NCBI RefSeq assembly: GCF_040273735.1
Contig: NZ_JBELZM010000009.1
Location: 62,001 to 126,000 of the forward strand
Direction: 5' to 3'
Origin: Solibacillus sp040273735
GTDB taxonomy: Bacteria; Bacillota; Bacilli; Bacillales_A; Planococcaceae
DNA: 64,000 nucleotides
In this document: positions 27,482-36,071 of the stretch, piece by piece
Position numbering within the stretch: the stretch's first letter is position 1
Layout: each line of letters begins with the position of its first letter
The notes under the pieces: generated by a model
Seen by the model: the letters and a program-made list of their open reading frames with translations, nothing else
What the model was told of the DNA's origin: nothing
The model's database searches: none
Program-made: the position numbers and the translations under genes

Positions 27482-28623
27482 TACTTTTTCGCACCTTCTT
27501 TTAAAAGCTGCTCCCCTAATGCTGATTTTTCTTTAAATGACGCATTTGTACGAGCCGCTAAGTTTTGTGCACCGTCCCAATCTACTGCCATATCGTTAAA
27601 GAGCATTGCAAATTTTTCGTCTGATTCATGAAGCGAATCAATCGGTAATGAATAGTTTCCAAGCCCTGCCATTTGTAAAAAGTCATTAACCTTCACATGA
27701 TAAGACACACCGATAATCGGCGTTTTCGCATCTGTTGCCAATATTAAAGAATGAAGTCTTGTACCAATCAGCACATCAAACGTGGACGTAATTTGCAAAA
27801 TACGCTGCGGCGGCAAGTTTTCATCAATAATTTTTGTATTTTCCGGACGCTTCATTTTAGCTCGAATATCCTTAGTCACATCAGCATCTTGCGGATATTT
27901 TGTCGCAAAAAATGTTACATCGACATTATGCTCTTCAATTAAACGGTCCAGGTTTTTCGCCATGCCATCAATATAGTTTTCGTATTTTGCCTCATCGCCG
28001 GTTGGCCAATATGAAGCATTGTAGTATGGGACTGCTGTAACCCCAACTGATTTTGGTTTATCACTATAATTTGAACGTTCTACTTCTAAACTAAATGCCG
28101 GATCCCCAATGACAGGTACATCACGTTTTACACCAATTGTTTTTAGCAGCTGTTGTGATTGCGGATCACGCACTGAAATATTTTGTGCATGCTTGGCCAT
28201 ATAGCGGATAAACCATTTCCCTAAACCTGTGTTAAGCGGACCCGCACCACAGCCGTAGACAACATACGGTACATTATTATTTTTTGCCATCATTGCATAA
28301 GAACCATATAGCGGTGCTTCACGTTTATAAAGATCCATTAAAATGCCGCCGCCGCCGATTACGACAAAATCAAGGTTTTTCACGACATTTGAATTCTCCT
28401 TGTATGTCTTCATGAACGTTTTCACGGCATTACCGTTTTTGTAGTATAAAGGGTAACTTTGCACAGTATAACGTTCCGCTGTTTGTTTTGGATTATTACT
28501 AAATACCGTAATATTTTTTGTATCAATTTGAAATACCTTCTGCAGCTGGCGAATAATACTTAATAAAATCGCCTCGTCTCCATTATTATCATTTCCGTAA
28601 TTTCCTACAATACCAATTTTCAT
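27481..28623 (-). CDS. csaB: polysaccharide pyruvyl transferase CsaB
   Basis: A 380-residue enzyme starting MKIGIVGNYGNDNNGDEAIL, with DFVVIGGGGILMD, YGCGAGPLNT and SRLHSLILA-like GTRLHSLILATDAKTPIIGVSY, all CsaB/PssM hallmarks. CsaB transfers pyruvate from PEP to ManNAc of the secondary cell-wall polymer, creating the ligand recognised by SLH domains. It is first gene of an operon with a glycosyltransferase and a flippase. Ten SLH proteins in this window depend on this modification if the general model holds. Confidence 0.92.
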   Translation of the reverse strand: MKIGIVGNYGNDNNGDEAILLSIIRQLQKVFQIDTKNITVFSNNPKQTAERYTVQSYPLYYKNGNAVKTFMKTYKENSNVVKNLDFVVIGGGGILMDLYKREAPLYGSYAMMAKNNNVPYVVYGCGAGPLNTGLGKWFIRYMAKHAQNISVRDPQSQQLLKTIGVKRDVPVIGDPAFSLEVERSNYSDKPKSVGVTAVPYYNASYWPTGDEAKYENYIDGMAKNLDRLIEEHNVDVTFFATKYPQDADVTKDIRAKMKRPENTKIIDENLPPQRILQITSTFDVLIGTRLHSLILATDAKTPIIGVSYHVKVNDFLQMAGLGNYSLPIDSLHESDEKFAMLFNDMAVDWDGAQNLAARTNASFKEKSALGEQLLKEGAKK

Positions 28624-28688
28624 TTATTCATTCATCCTTTGAATCAAGCGTTTTGGGTATGCTTGGCTTATTTCATTTTTCATTTGAA

Positions 28689-28711
28689 AAACACATCTGA
28701 AGTAGATGTGT
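28689..28711 (-). promoter_or_regulatory. terminator-like hairpin in the csaB leader
   Basis: A perfect 9-bp stem AACACATCT / AGATGTGTT with a 5-base loop, followed on the minus strand by TTTC. It lies 66 bases before the csaB start, downstream of the candidate promoter, with no other minus-strand gene upstream to terminate. Confidence 0.5.
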
Positions 28712-28734
28712 TCAGCGTTATGATCTGTATTTTC

Positions 28735-28743
28735 AGTATAGCA
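28735..28743 (-). promoter_or_regulatory. candidate extended -10 promoter for csaB
   Basis: On the minus strand TGCTATACT, a good extended -10 element. The -35 region is weak. Confidence 0.4.
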
Positions 28744-28987
28744 TAATGTCTGTTTGAAACGATATTCCCGAGGGCAAGAACACACTATTTCCCAACAAGA
28801 AAATTAACAATAAATTTATAGTTTTTCGTTAATGAGACGGTTTGTATATAAGATTAGTTTCATTTTTACTTTTTGAAGAGGAATTTATGCGATAAATGAC
28901 TATTCAAGGGCATTTGCAAGCTTAGAAATTTTCGGATACATTGCTGTCATAGAGTTTTTATCTCAATGCCCGAGTAGAGGTGATTTA

Positions 28988-29935
28988 TTGTACAGGACTG
29001 AAAAACTTGTTTATTTGGAAGCTCTTGTGTCTAGATTACAAGCTGATGATGAAGAGTTTACCTCTTATCAAGAGGCTTATTATCGCGTCCAAGCTGGAAT
29101 AGCAGGCGAATTAAAAATGCAGAGAACATTGGCGGATTATCATTTTGTTGGTCCCTATAAAATTTTTTATAACTTTGAGTGTATAAATGAAAAAGGTTTT
29201 TCTCATGAAATCGATGCCCTTATAATTACGACAAGATTTCTTCTCGTTGTCGAGGTTAAACAAATTTCAGGTACGCTATTTTATAAACCTGCCTTTCATG
29301 AATTTGCTCGTCAAACTGAGGAAGGGTTACTGGAAAATTTTTCGAATCCATTTGACCAGGCATACCGACACAAGTTATTTTTATCGCGCCTTTTATCAAA
29401 GTGGCGAATTCAGCTGCCAGTTTTATTTATTGTAGTCAATGCTAATATCAGAACAAAATTGGATTCGTCCTTAGACGGTTCTCCTATTATTCATTTAAGC
29501 GGCTTACCGAAGTTTCTGGAGAAATTATATCAAAACTATGCCGAAACAAAACTTGATTTAGTGGAATTGGAAAGAAAATTAATGGCTATCGCATGCCGGC
29601 TCCCTATAAGCAAGAATGTGCAAAGAGATCGTATAAGAAATGGCGTTCTTTGCAAAAAGTGTGAATTTCATCATGTCATGTATTATTATCACGGGTTATG
29701 GATTTGCCCACGCTGTGGCGAGAAAAGTAAAAAGGCTCTCTTTTTAGCATTACATCAATATCGAGTATTAATCGGGGACCATATTACAAATCGTGAATTG
29801 AGGGAATTTGTTGGAATCAACTGCAAAGCAGTTACTTCAAAACTGCTGAAGCGCTTGAATTTTGAGCAATTTGGCAAAGGACGTGGTGTATATTACTTAA
29901 TTCCTGAAGATGTTTTAAGTCAGGATAATAGATAG
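28988..29935 (+). CDS. NERD (nuclease-related) domain protein with C-terminal zinc ribbon
   Basis: A 315-residue protein. The NERD domain (about 35-150) contains AGIAGELKMQRTLADY, EIDALIITTRFLLVVEVKQISG (the D...EVK nuclease-like core) and QAYRHKLFLSRLL. A C-terminal CxxC pair set (LCKKCEFHH, ICPRCGEKS) forms a zinc ribbon, followed by a winged-helix-like tail (REFVGINCKAVTSKLLKRLN). The start is TTG at 28988, supported by agaggtgat. NERD proteins are widespread in Bacillus; most have no assigned function, though a DNA- or RNA-processing role is assumed. Confidence 0.85.
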   Translation: MYRTEKLVYLEALVSRLQADDEEFTSYQEAYYRVQAGIAGELKMQRTLADYHFVGPYKIFYNFECINEKGFSHEIDALIITTRFLLVVEVKQISGTLFYKPAFHEFARQTEEGLLENFSNPFDQAYRHKLFLSRLLSKWRIQLPVLFIVVNANIRTKLDSSLDGSPIIHLSGLPKFLEKLYQNYAETKLDLVELERKLMAIACRLPISKNVQRDRIRNGVLCKKCEFHHVMYYYHGLWICPRCGEKSKKALFLALHQYRVLIGDHITNRELREFVGINCKAVTSKLLKRLNFEQFGKGRGVYYLIPEDVLSQDNR

Positions 29936-29997
29936 GTTTTAATTTTAATTATGTTGCTACTTAAAGGAGGTGATGAGTTACTTAAAGAAGTACTCTA

Positions 29998-30430
29998 TTC
30001 TACTTTTTCAGGGTAAAGTTCTACTTTAAGATCTTGAAGTTCTCATTTAGAGCTATATCGTTCTACTTTTTGAAAGAAACTTTCTATTTTACTCGGGAAA
30101 TGTTCTACTTCCCTGGCGCGAGGTTCTACTTCCTGATCTAAGCGTTCTACTTTCGACCACATCTTGACGAATACTCTTACATGTTCTACTTTTCGAATGA
30201 AATTTTCTACTTTACCAGAAAAACGTTCTACTTTCCTAGTGCAAAGTTCTACTTAATTCCATAAGCATTCTACTTCCGCGCACAATAGTGACAACTCGGC
30301 TATTACTCGCAATCCGTTCTACTTTTCGAGTGAAACTTTCTACTTAACCCGAAAAACGTTCTACTATCCTGAAACGAAGTTCTACTTTCCAACCCAAGCA
30401 TTCTACTTCAGCGACAAAATATTTCATATT
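29998..30430 (-). repeat. longest 21-bp phased repeat array, at least 17 units with higher-order structure
   Basis: TTCTACTTT cores start at 29998, 30019, 30040 (TTCTCATTT), 30061, 30082, 30103, 30124, 30145, 30184, 30205, 30226, 30247, 30268, 30317, 30338, 30359, 30380 and 30401. All gaps are exactly 21 bp except 39 (30145-30184) and 49 (30268-30317). The variable parts recur in order: blocks starting at 30061, 30184 and 30317 run through similar five-unit series (a unit ending GAAACT, one ending GAAAAACG or alike, one ending GCAAAG or CGAAG, one ending AAGCA). So a super-repeat of about 123-133 bp was duplicated. It precedes the terminator of the convergent SLH gene. Confidence 0.92.
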
Positions 30431-30565
30431 TTCAAAAATACCGAAGCAAATACTTACATCTCTCCCCATCAAAAACCCATTCCACGCACTAAAACTCTCC
30501 GTACCAACTTCATTTCACCCGCTCTCCCCCCTCTCTTCCCCAACTCCTTCTTTTCTCCATAAAAA

Positions 30566-30611
30566 AACCTTTGTAAAAGTTGCGATTCCTCGCTGCAACT
30601 TTACAAAGGTT
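30566..30611 (-). terminator. terminator downstream of the SLH phosphodiester glycosidase gene
   Basis: AACCTTTGTAAA..GTTGC / GC.GCAAC.TTTACAAAGGTT long stem with a T tract on the minus strand. Confidence 0.85.
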
Positions 30612-30616
30612 CTCTC

Positions 30617-32890
30617 TTATTTATTTTGTGTAATTGTGCGGTATAAGAATAAGCTGAAGTGTACGCGTGATACTTCTTGACTTGGTTTATAAGTATTATC
30701 TTCATAACCTGTTGTAATTTCATTTGCTGCTAGCGTATGAATATAATCATATGCCCAGTGCTTTGTACTTACATCTTTAAATTTTGTAGAAGTAGTACCC
30801 GTTAATTTATACGCTTCAACTAAAATTTTCGCCATTTGAGCACGAGTCAATGGTTTGCCCGGTTCGTACTTGCCATCACCAGTACCGCTCATGATGCCTG
30901 CTTGTACAATCGCAGCAACTGCACCATAATATGTGCTCTTTGTTGATAGATCGCTAAATCCAGGGTTTGGCACATCTTTTGTAGATAAACCTAATGCACG
31001 AGTCAGCAATACAGCTGCTTGCCCGCGGTTTAATGCTATATCGGGTTTGAATGTACCATCCGGATAGCCGCTAATTAAGTTATTATCAACTAAATATTTT
31101 ATTTCTGTTTTATAAACATTGTTCACAGAAATATCCTTGAATAATGGTTTTTCTGCAGCCTTTACAACAATTTCTTTAGAAACGGATTTTGTTCCTAATG
31201 TAGCTGTTACACGGGCAGTGCCTTCTTTACCATTTGATTTGAAAAGACCTGAGCTGGATACTGAACCGATATTTCCATCAATAGACCATTTAATTTGTGA
31301 ATCGTTATAAATTAGTGTTTCATTATTTGATCCTGTTACATTTGCTTTTAATTGAAGCGATGCATTTGGTTCAACTGTACCTGATACTTCCGAAATAGAA
31401 AGTCCAGCCGGTGCATCCACTACATTGAAGCTAATAGTTTGTGTTGCGCCTTTATTTGAAACCGTTATACGTTCAGAGCCAGGTGCTACAGCTGTATAGC
31501 TTAAGCCGCTAACTGACACTGTGTTATTTTGCGGTGTTAGCACAAAGTCACTTGCATTTACTGCCAATGGATTGTAATACTCGTCCAACACGTAGTTCGG
31601 TGTAAGTTTCACTGTTGCACCGACTAATAACGTACCTACTTTATCACGATTTACTTGAATATACTTTGGTGCATTTGTTGTTGGTGCTGTACTGATTGCT
31701 TCTATAATTGCAGAAACGCGACGTTGCGTACCTCCAGATGGTGTATTGGCTAAAACGACTGTGTTGCTGCCGTATTTACGAATACCCATTGTTGTTGAAC
31801 CGCCGCCATCTAAATTAATCGCACGGTCAAAGCCAAGGCTTACTAGATAATCCGCAAACTGTGGTAACGTCATACCTGCACTTGAGCTAATACGTCCGTC
31901 CACTGTAATCAAGTGTACTTTCTTCTTATCTTTGCTGATCGCAATAGCCGTACGTGGTGCAACTTCTCTTGCACGTGAACTTGATTCATTGATTGTCAGA
32001 TTTTTTTTGCCGTCCAATACTAGTAACGGACCACTTGCCATCATAAACTGTGCATCCATCCAACGATCATCAATAGCAAAGTTTACCGAAATTTCATCGC
32101 CGATTTTAATACCACGGTATTTATCGCCCCATGCCGATCCGTTAAAAGAAAGCACGAAACCGTTACGCGGAATTTTCGATTTTGTTTCATCATCATAACC
32201 GCGGATTGCAGTTACTTTACCTGTTAAAGTCTGGCCGAATTTCGTTGCACCGATTGTATTGCCAGTTTCAACGATAAACTCCATACCTTTTCCGTTGTTG
32301 GGGGTCATAGAACTATGGTTTTGCGGTGTATAAACAACCGCCTCATCTGTTCCGCGCTTTACATTAAGACCATTTACTTCATTCGTTTGACCGTTATATG
32401 TAACGTTAATCTTACTATTATAGTAAGCAATCTCTCCATATCCGTCCTTTGTAATACCGAATGCGATCGGTTGGCTGACATAGTTCGAACTTGAATCTGA
32501 AATAACGCTTGGTGTAACGATAGTATTATATTGAGAAATTAAATATAAAGGATAGCCATCCCCCATATTGTAGAAATTAGAGTTGATTGCCCCAACTACC
32601 CGATTTCCTTCCTTCGTATGACTGTTCGCATGTTGCGTTGTAGTCATTAACGTATTAACCGGAGTTGGTAAACCTAACCCGACCTTAGTGAAAGAGTCTG
32701 TTAAATCTACTTCTAAATGATTAACTACACTTGTTTTAGAACCTTTATGAGTATAGTTTGAATATGTTACCCCTGTTGAAAGCGGGTATGAGTCATTTGT
32801 CGTTTGTGCTGCACTTGCAAATTGCGGTGTACTGAAAATAAGTGCAAACACCATTAGCACTGCAATAAATAGTGATTTGTTTGTTTTCAT
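30617..32890 (-). CDS. SLH-anchored phosphodiester glycosidase (NAGPA domain)
   Basis: A 757-residue secreted protein: signal peptide (about 1-28, MKTNKSLFIAVLMVFALIF), NAGPA/DUF2233 domain (about 45-400) with INSNFYNMGDGYPL, APRTAIAISKD and the hallmark NLDGGGSTTM, Ig-like Big_2-type segments (about 410-570), and three C-terminal SLH repeats (NNLISGYPDGTFKPD, ARAQM-type LTRAQMAKILVEAY, NEITTGYEDNTYKPS). NAGPA enzymes remove GlcNAc or other sugars from phosphodiester linkages; a wall glycopolymer is the likely substrate, but this is inference. The start at 32890 is chosen over one 10 codons upstream because it follows aaggaagc and gives a clean signal peptide. Confidence 0.88.
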   Translation of the reverse strand: MKTNKSLFIAVLMVFALIFSTPQFASAAQTTNDSYPLSTGVTYSNYTHKGSKTSVVNHLEVDLTDSFTKVGLGLPTPVNTLMTTTQHANSHTKEGNRVVGAINSNFYNMGDGYPLYLISQYNTIVTPSVISDSSSNYVSQPIAFGITKDGYGEIAYYNSKINVTYNGQTNEVNGLNVKRGTDEAVVYTPQNHSSMTPNNGKGMEFIVETGNTIGATKFGQTLTGKVTAIRGYDDETKSKIPRNGFVLSFNGSAWGDKYRGIKIGDEISVNFAIDDRWMDAQFMMASGPLLVLDGKKNLTINESSSRAREVAPRTAIAISKDKKKVHLITVDGRISSSAGMTLPQFADYLVSLGFDRAINLDGGGSTTMGIRKYGSNTVVLANTPSGGTQRRVSAIIEAISTAPTTNAPKYIQVNRDKVGTLLVGATVKLTPNYVLDEYYNPLAVNASDFVLTPQNNTVSVSGLSYTAVAPGSERITVSNKGATQTISFNVVDAPAGLSISEVSGTVEPNASLQLKANVTGSNNETLIYNDSQIKWSIDGNIGSVSSSGLFKSNGKEGTARVTATLGTKSVSKEIVVKAAEKPLFKDISVNNVYKTEIKYLVDNNLISGYPDGTFKPDIALNRGQAAVLLTRALGLSTKDVPNPGFSDLSTKSTYYGAVAAIVQAGIMSGTGDGKYEPGKPLTRAQMAKILVEAYKLTGTTSTKFKDVSTKHWAYDYIHTLAANEITTGYEDNTYKPSQEVSRVHFSLFLYRTITQNK

Positions 32891-33099
32891 AATTTGTGCT
32901 TCCTTGTTAACTTGAAGCAAGTCACCTTCCTCTCTTAATGTCCTACCTCTAACCTTAACAAATTTTCGCGTGAGAGACTATTAATCTTTTGTTACATTTT
33001 ACAAATTTTCGTTTTTTTCAACATAAAATTACATATAGCATAAGAAAAGAATACAAATACAATAATTGAAGCTTCTAGTCTGTTAATTTCAATAAAAAA

Positions 33100-33125
33100 G
33101 AACTATCCTCCTAAGAAGATAGTTC
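33100..33125 (-). terminator. terminator downstream of the O-antigen-ligase-like gene
   Basis: A perfect stem GAACTATC / GATAGTTC followed by T-rich sequence on the minus strand. Confidence 0.7.
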
Positions 33126-33131
33126 CTTGAT

Positions 33132-34622
33132 CTATTCTGCTTTTTGTTTTTCGTAATCGCTGAGTTTGAGCATTGGATACATTGTGCGCATACTCGCAAA
33201 TATTCCAAAGAGAATAAAGTAGAACAGTACATATACTTTTAATTCCCAAATATTATAGAAGAAGCCTGCTACACCTGTTGCGAACCATAGCCCGAATAAA
33301 TATTGTCCGAAGACTGTTTTACGTTCTTTCCAGTACATCCATACCATCGCAAGTAGGAAGCCAGCAAATAATAGAACGCCGACTGCTCCTGTCTCGGCAA
33401 TAACCTGGATATATTGGTTATCGGAATAGAAGTTTTTACCTCCGTAAATATCTGAACGGATGCCGTACTCCTCATAAATCGGTGAGTCATATGATAAAGT
33501 CGCCGAACCACCGAATGTACCAAAACCGGCACCTGTAATCGGATAATCTTTCAGCACTTCAAATCCTTTTTTAATATAGAACATACGACCACTTTCCTGC
33601 ATAAGCTCCAAAGTGTCGTCCGAGAATGTTTCCGTGAAGCGATTGCTGATACCACCTGAAATTTCTTCAGGCGCAACCGTGTTTTCCACACCCAAGTTTT
33701 GTAAAAAAGATACTCCCCAGTTTACAGGGAAATAAATAAGCGCGATTGCTACAACAAATGAAATGGCAATTCTCTTCAATAATTGCCAATTACGTGATAG
33801 AAGCATGAAGAATAGGACAAGCACGAATGCGGAAATCCATGTACCACGGGAAAGTGTCAATAACAGCATTCCAAAGAAAGCGACTTGTGCAATTCGGAAC
33901 GTCCATTTAAATTCATTGTTTTTATATGCCCATCGCAGGAAAAATACTGCGGCAATGGCAAAGAACATAACCAATGCCAACGAGTTTGGATTGTTCAGCA
34001 TACCGTAGACACGCACGAAGTTTGTTGAAGAAAGTATTTTTTCTGTCCATACTTCCGGCATTAATAACTGACGCATCGACAGTTTTTCTACTATCCCCTG
34101 TATGAAAATAACGGCACCTGAAAATACTGTAACCCATGCCAATTTCACAAGGAAGTTTTTCGGCAATTCACTGCGACTTAGAATGTAATACAGTAAATAC
34201 ATAACGCCGAATGTACGTAATTGGAATACAATTGCACCAAGTGATACACCGTTTTTGTATCCAATGATTGCACCGAAGATTAAAAAGGCGAAGAAGAAGT
34301 ATTCAAATGGTTTGAAATGAAACCAAGTTTTAAATTTCTTCGTATTTAGTAAAAATAAACGCAGCAATACGACGATCGTAATTAAATCGCCGATGAGTTT
34401 AAGACCAGGGTTCAGTTCAATAAAGAATGTACGGAAAATAACGTACGGTACTAAAATTACTAAACTTTGAAATGGCTTAAAAAATGCAAATAGTACAAAG
34501 AAAACAGCTGTGCTAATTTGCGCTATCGAAGGCGGAAGCAGTATGGCCGCCACAAGTACAAGAATTGCCCCAAAAATTTCGAGCCACTCTTTTTTATTCA
34601 TTTTGACAGAAATGTCATTCAT
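33132..34622 (-). CDS. O-antigen ligase / polymerase family (Wzy_C) membrane protein
   Basis: A 496-residue polytopic protein with about 11-12 helices. TLSRGTWISAFVLVLFFML (the conserved SRG.W/SR motif) and the large outer loop ending GAGFGTFGG before a further helix bundle are typical of Wzy_C proteins. These polymerise or ligate lipid-linked glycans on the outer face. Near the csaB operon it may act on the cell-wall polymer, but gene distance (about 5 kb) makes that only a suggestion. Terminator at 33100-33125. Confidence 0.85.
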   Translation of the reverse strand: MNDISVKMNKKEWLEIFGAILVLVAAILLPPSIAQISTAVFFVLFAFFKPFQSLVILVPYVIFRTFFIELNPGLKLIGDLITIVVLLRLFLLNTKKFKTWFHFKPFEYFFFAFLIFGAIIGYKNGVSLGAIVFQLRTFGVMYLLYYILSRSELPKNFLVKLAWVTVFSGAVIFIQGIVEKLSMRQLLMPEVWTEKILSSTNFVRVYGMLNNPNSLALVMFFAIAAVFFLRWAYKNNEFKWTFRIAQVAFFGMLLLTLSRGTWISAFVLVLFFMLLSRNWQLLKRIAISFVVAIALIYFPVNWGVSFLQNLGVENTVAPEEISGGISNRFTETFSDDTLELMQESGRMFYIKKGFEVLKDYPITGAGFGTFGGSATLSYDSPIYEEYGIRSDIYGGKNFYSDNQYIQVIAETGAVGVLLFAGFLLAMVWMYWKERKTVFGQYLFGLWFATGVAGFFYNIWELKVYVLFYFILFGIFASMRTMYPMLKLSDYEKQKAE

Positions 34623-34824
34623 AGATGTCCCAAACCCTTTCCTATATGAAGTTCTCTATTTTTAGATGAGTTTTGCTCATGTGGATTAAGACGAACTTAA
34701 GTATAATATGGTTACAATTATAATTCAATGAGAGTATAAAACACACCCTAAATTACTAGAATAATTGTCAGATCAATGGTTTTTCAGCCCTAAAAAATAT
34801 AGAACTATATTTGGGCATTAAAAA

Positions 34825-34846
34825 AGAGACAAAATTTTTGTCTCTC
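34825..34846 (-). terminator. terminator downstream of the 172-residue membrane protein gene
   Basis: AGAGACAAAA / TTTTGTCTCT stem with a T run after it on the minus strand, 10 bases after the stop. Confidence 0.7.
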
Positions 34847-34855
34847 TTCAAATCT

Positions 34856-35374
34856 TCATATTCGAGTAATTTTTAATACCCCTTTACTTTTCCATTTAAA
34901 TAACTCCCGATGTTTTTTCGCCATAAATATCATTAATAATAAAGGGAAAATAAGAACAGTAAGTTGAGAAATATAAAATTCTACTGGCATCGTTCTAAAT
35001 AGGATTACCATTGAAAACAACTCTATTGTACTGAGAAGCATTGATAATCCAAGTATGAAAGTAAGTATGCCAATTTTTATTCTTTTGTAGATTTGGTGTC
35101 CGAATAAATTGTAAATATAAACACTTAATATAAAACTGCCTATTAAAATGTACATAATATAATCTTGGAAAGGTATAGTCAAATGTTCTTCGTTAGGTGT
35201 ATCAACGGTAATGATATCTACAGCCCACCCTAAGTGGAATATAGAACAAAAAATCGCTGTATAAAAGCTTAGAACAAGGAAGAGTGCTGTATCCACAATA
35301 TATTTGATAATCTTAAAAGCCTTGTGCATTTTCAAAAGTACCCTAACCCCACAAATATATCTAGATTTTACCAT
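34856..35374 (-). CDS. unrecognised four-helix membrane protein
   Basis: Up to 172 residues with four predicted membrane helices (VDTALFLVLSFYTAIFCSIF, YIMYILIGSFILSVYIYNL, IGILTFILGLSMLLSTIEL, LTVLIFPLLLMIFMA) and a basic C terminus. I do not recognise a family. The start is uncertain: neither ATG 35374 nor ATG 35329 (MHKAFKIIKYIVD) has a clear ribosome site; the shorter form begins nearer the first helix. Monocistronic with a terminator. Confidence 0.6.
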   Translation of the reverse strand: MVKSRYICGVRVLLKMHKAFKIIKYIVDTALFLVLSFYTAIFCSIFHLGWAVDIITVDTPNEEHLTIPFQDYIMYILIGSFILSVYIYNLFGHQIYKRIKIGILTFILGLSMLLSTIELFSMVILFRTMPVEFYISQLTVLIFPLLLMIFMAKKHRELFKWKSKGVLKITRI

Positions 35375-35484
35375 TAAATAGTCAAGAGAGATTTAAAAAT
35401 TTCCGGAACAAATTCCAGCCAGTCATTCATAATTACTCCTCAAAACCATAAAATATATACATCACTATTTTGGAGGTCGTCGTA

Positions 35485-35748
35485 TTGCAAAATAACCGTA
35501 AGAAAAACAATGAACCACCGATCGAAAACAATCCTTTAATCCAAGCCGCTTCACTTGAAGTGCTGGCAGGTTTATTAGCTACGTTAGCGGAAGGGATTTC
35601 AACATTTGCGTCCGCTCTTGCACTGCAGGAAACACAACAGCAGGTCAGTACTTCCAACGAAAATAACATGGACCTCCAGGGAATACATGAACAGCTTCAT
35701 TATTTAACAAAGGAAGTAAAAAAAATATCGAAAGCATTAAACTTATAA
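35485..35748 (+). CDS. small helical protein of unknown function
   Basis: An 87-residue protein from TTG 35485, which sits 8 bases after a GGAGG ribosome site; an earlier in-frame TTG at 35470 overlaps that site and is rejected. A polar N terminus (MQNNRKKNNEPPIENN) is followed by a long hydrophobic, alanine/leucine-rich helix (SLEVLAGLLATLAEGISTFA) and a C-terminal amphipathic helix (IHEQLHYLTKEVKKISKAL). It could be a membrane-associated or coiled-coil peptide. No family recognised. Confidence 0.65.
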   Translation: MQNNRKKNNEPPIENNPLIQAASLEVLAGLLATLAEGISTFASALALQETQQQVSTSNENNMDLQGIHEQLHYLTKEVKKISKALNL

Positions 35749-36071
35749 TTATTATTAAATCCACTATTTAATAGATAGATATAATAAGACAACTTGTTTT
35801 GAAATGTTTCCTTTTTTATTCATCTCTTTCCCCTAACTCAGGAACCCCCCTCTTATTTTTTCCATAAAATATTAATGAGCTTTAATCTAGCTCACTCTTT
35901 TTATATTTTCTATCCTTATACTACAGAACTCTTTTTCCCTATCTATAAAATATTTTTCAAAGGACTTTTTAATTACATTTATATTACAAACGTTTAAAGT
36001 ATTAGGATTCATCTATGATTCTCGCTCATATATTGGTAAAATATCATCATATAGGAAAGGAGCGTGAATCT
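35749..36071. other. intergenic region before the SLH glucosaminidase gene
   Basis: 323 AT-rich bases. No convincing terminator or promoter consensus, no repeat array. Confidence 0.35.

Larger units (their letters stand above)
28624..28987. other. divergent region, csaB / NERD gene
   Basis: 364 bases between divergent genes. It holds the candidate csaB promoter (28735-28743) and a terminator-like hairpin in the csaB leader (28689-28711). The NERD-side promoter is not obvious. Confidence 0.4.

Noticed and set aside
29998..30430. CRISPR array
   Set aside because: Repeat core of 6-9 bp and period of 21 bp are far too short, no leader and no cas genes in the window.
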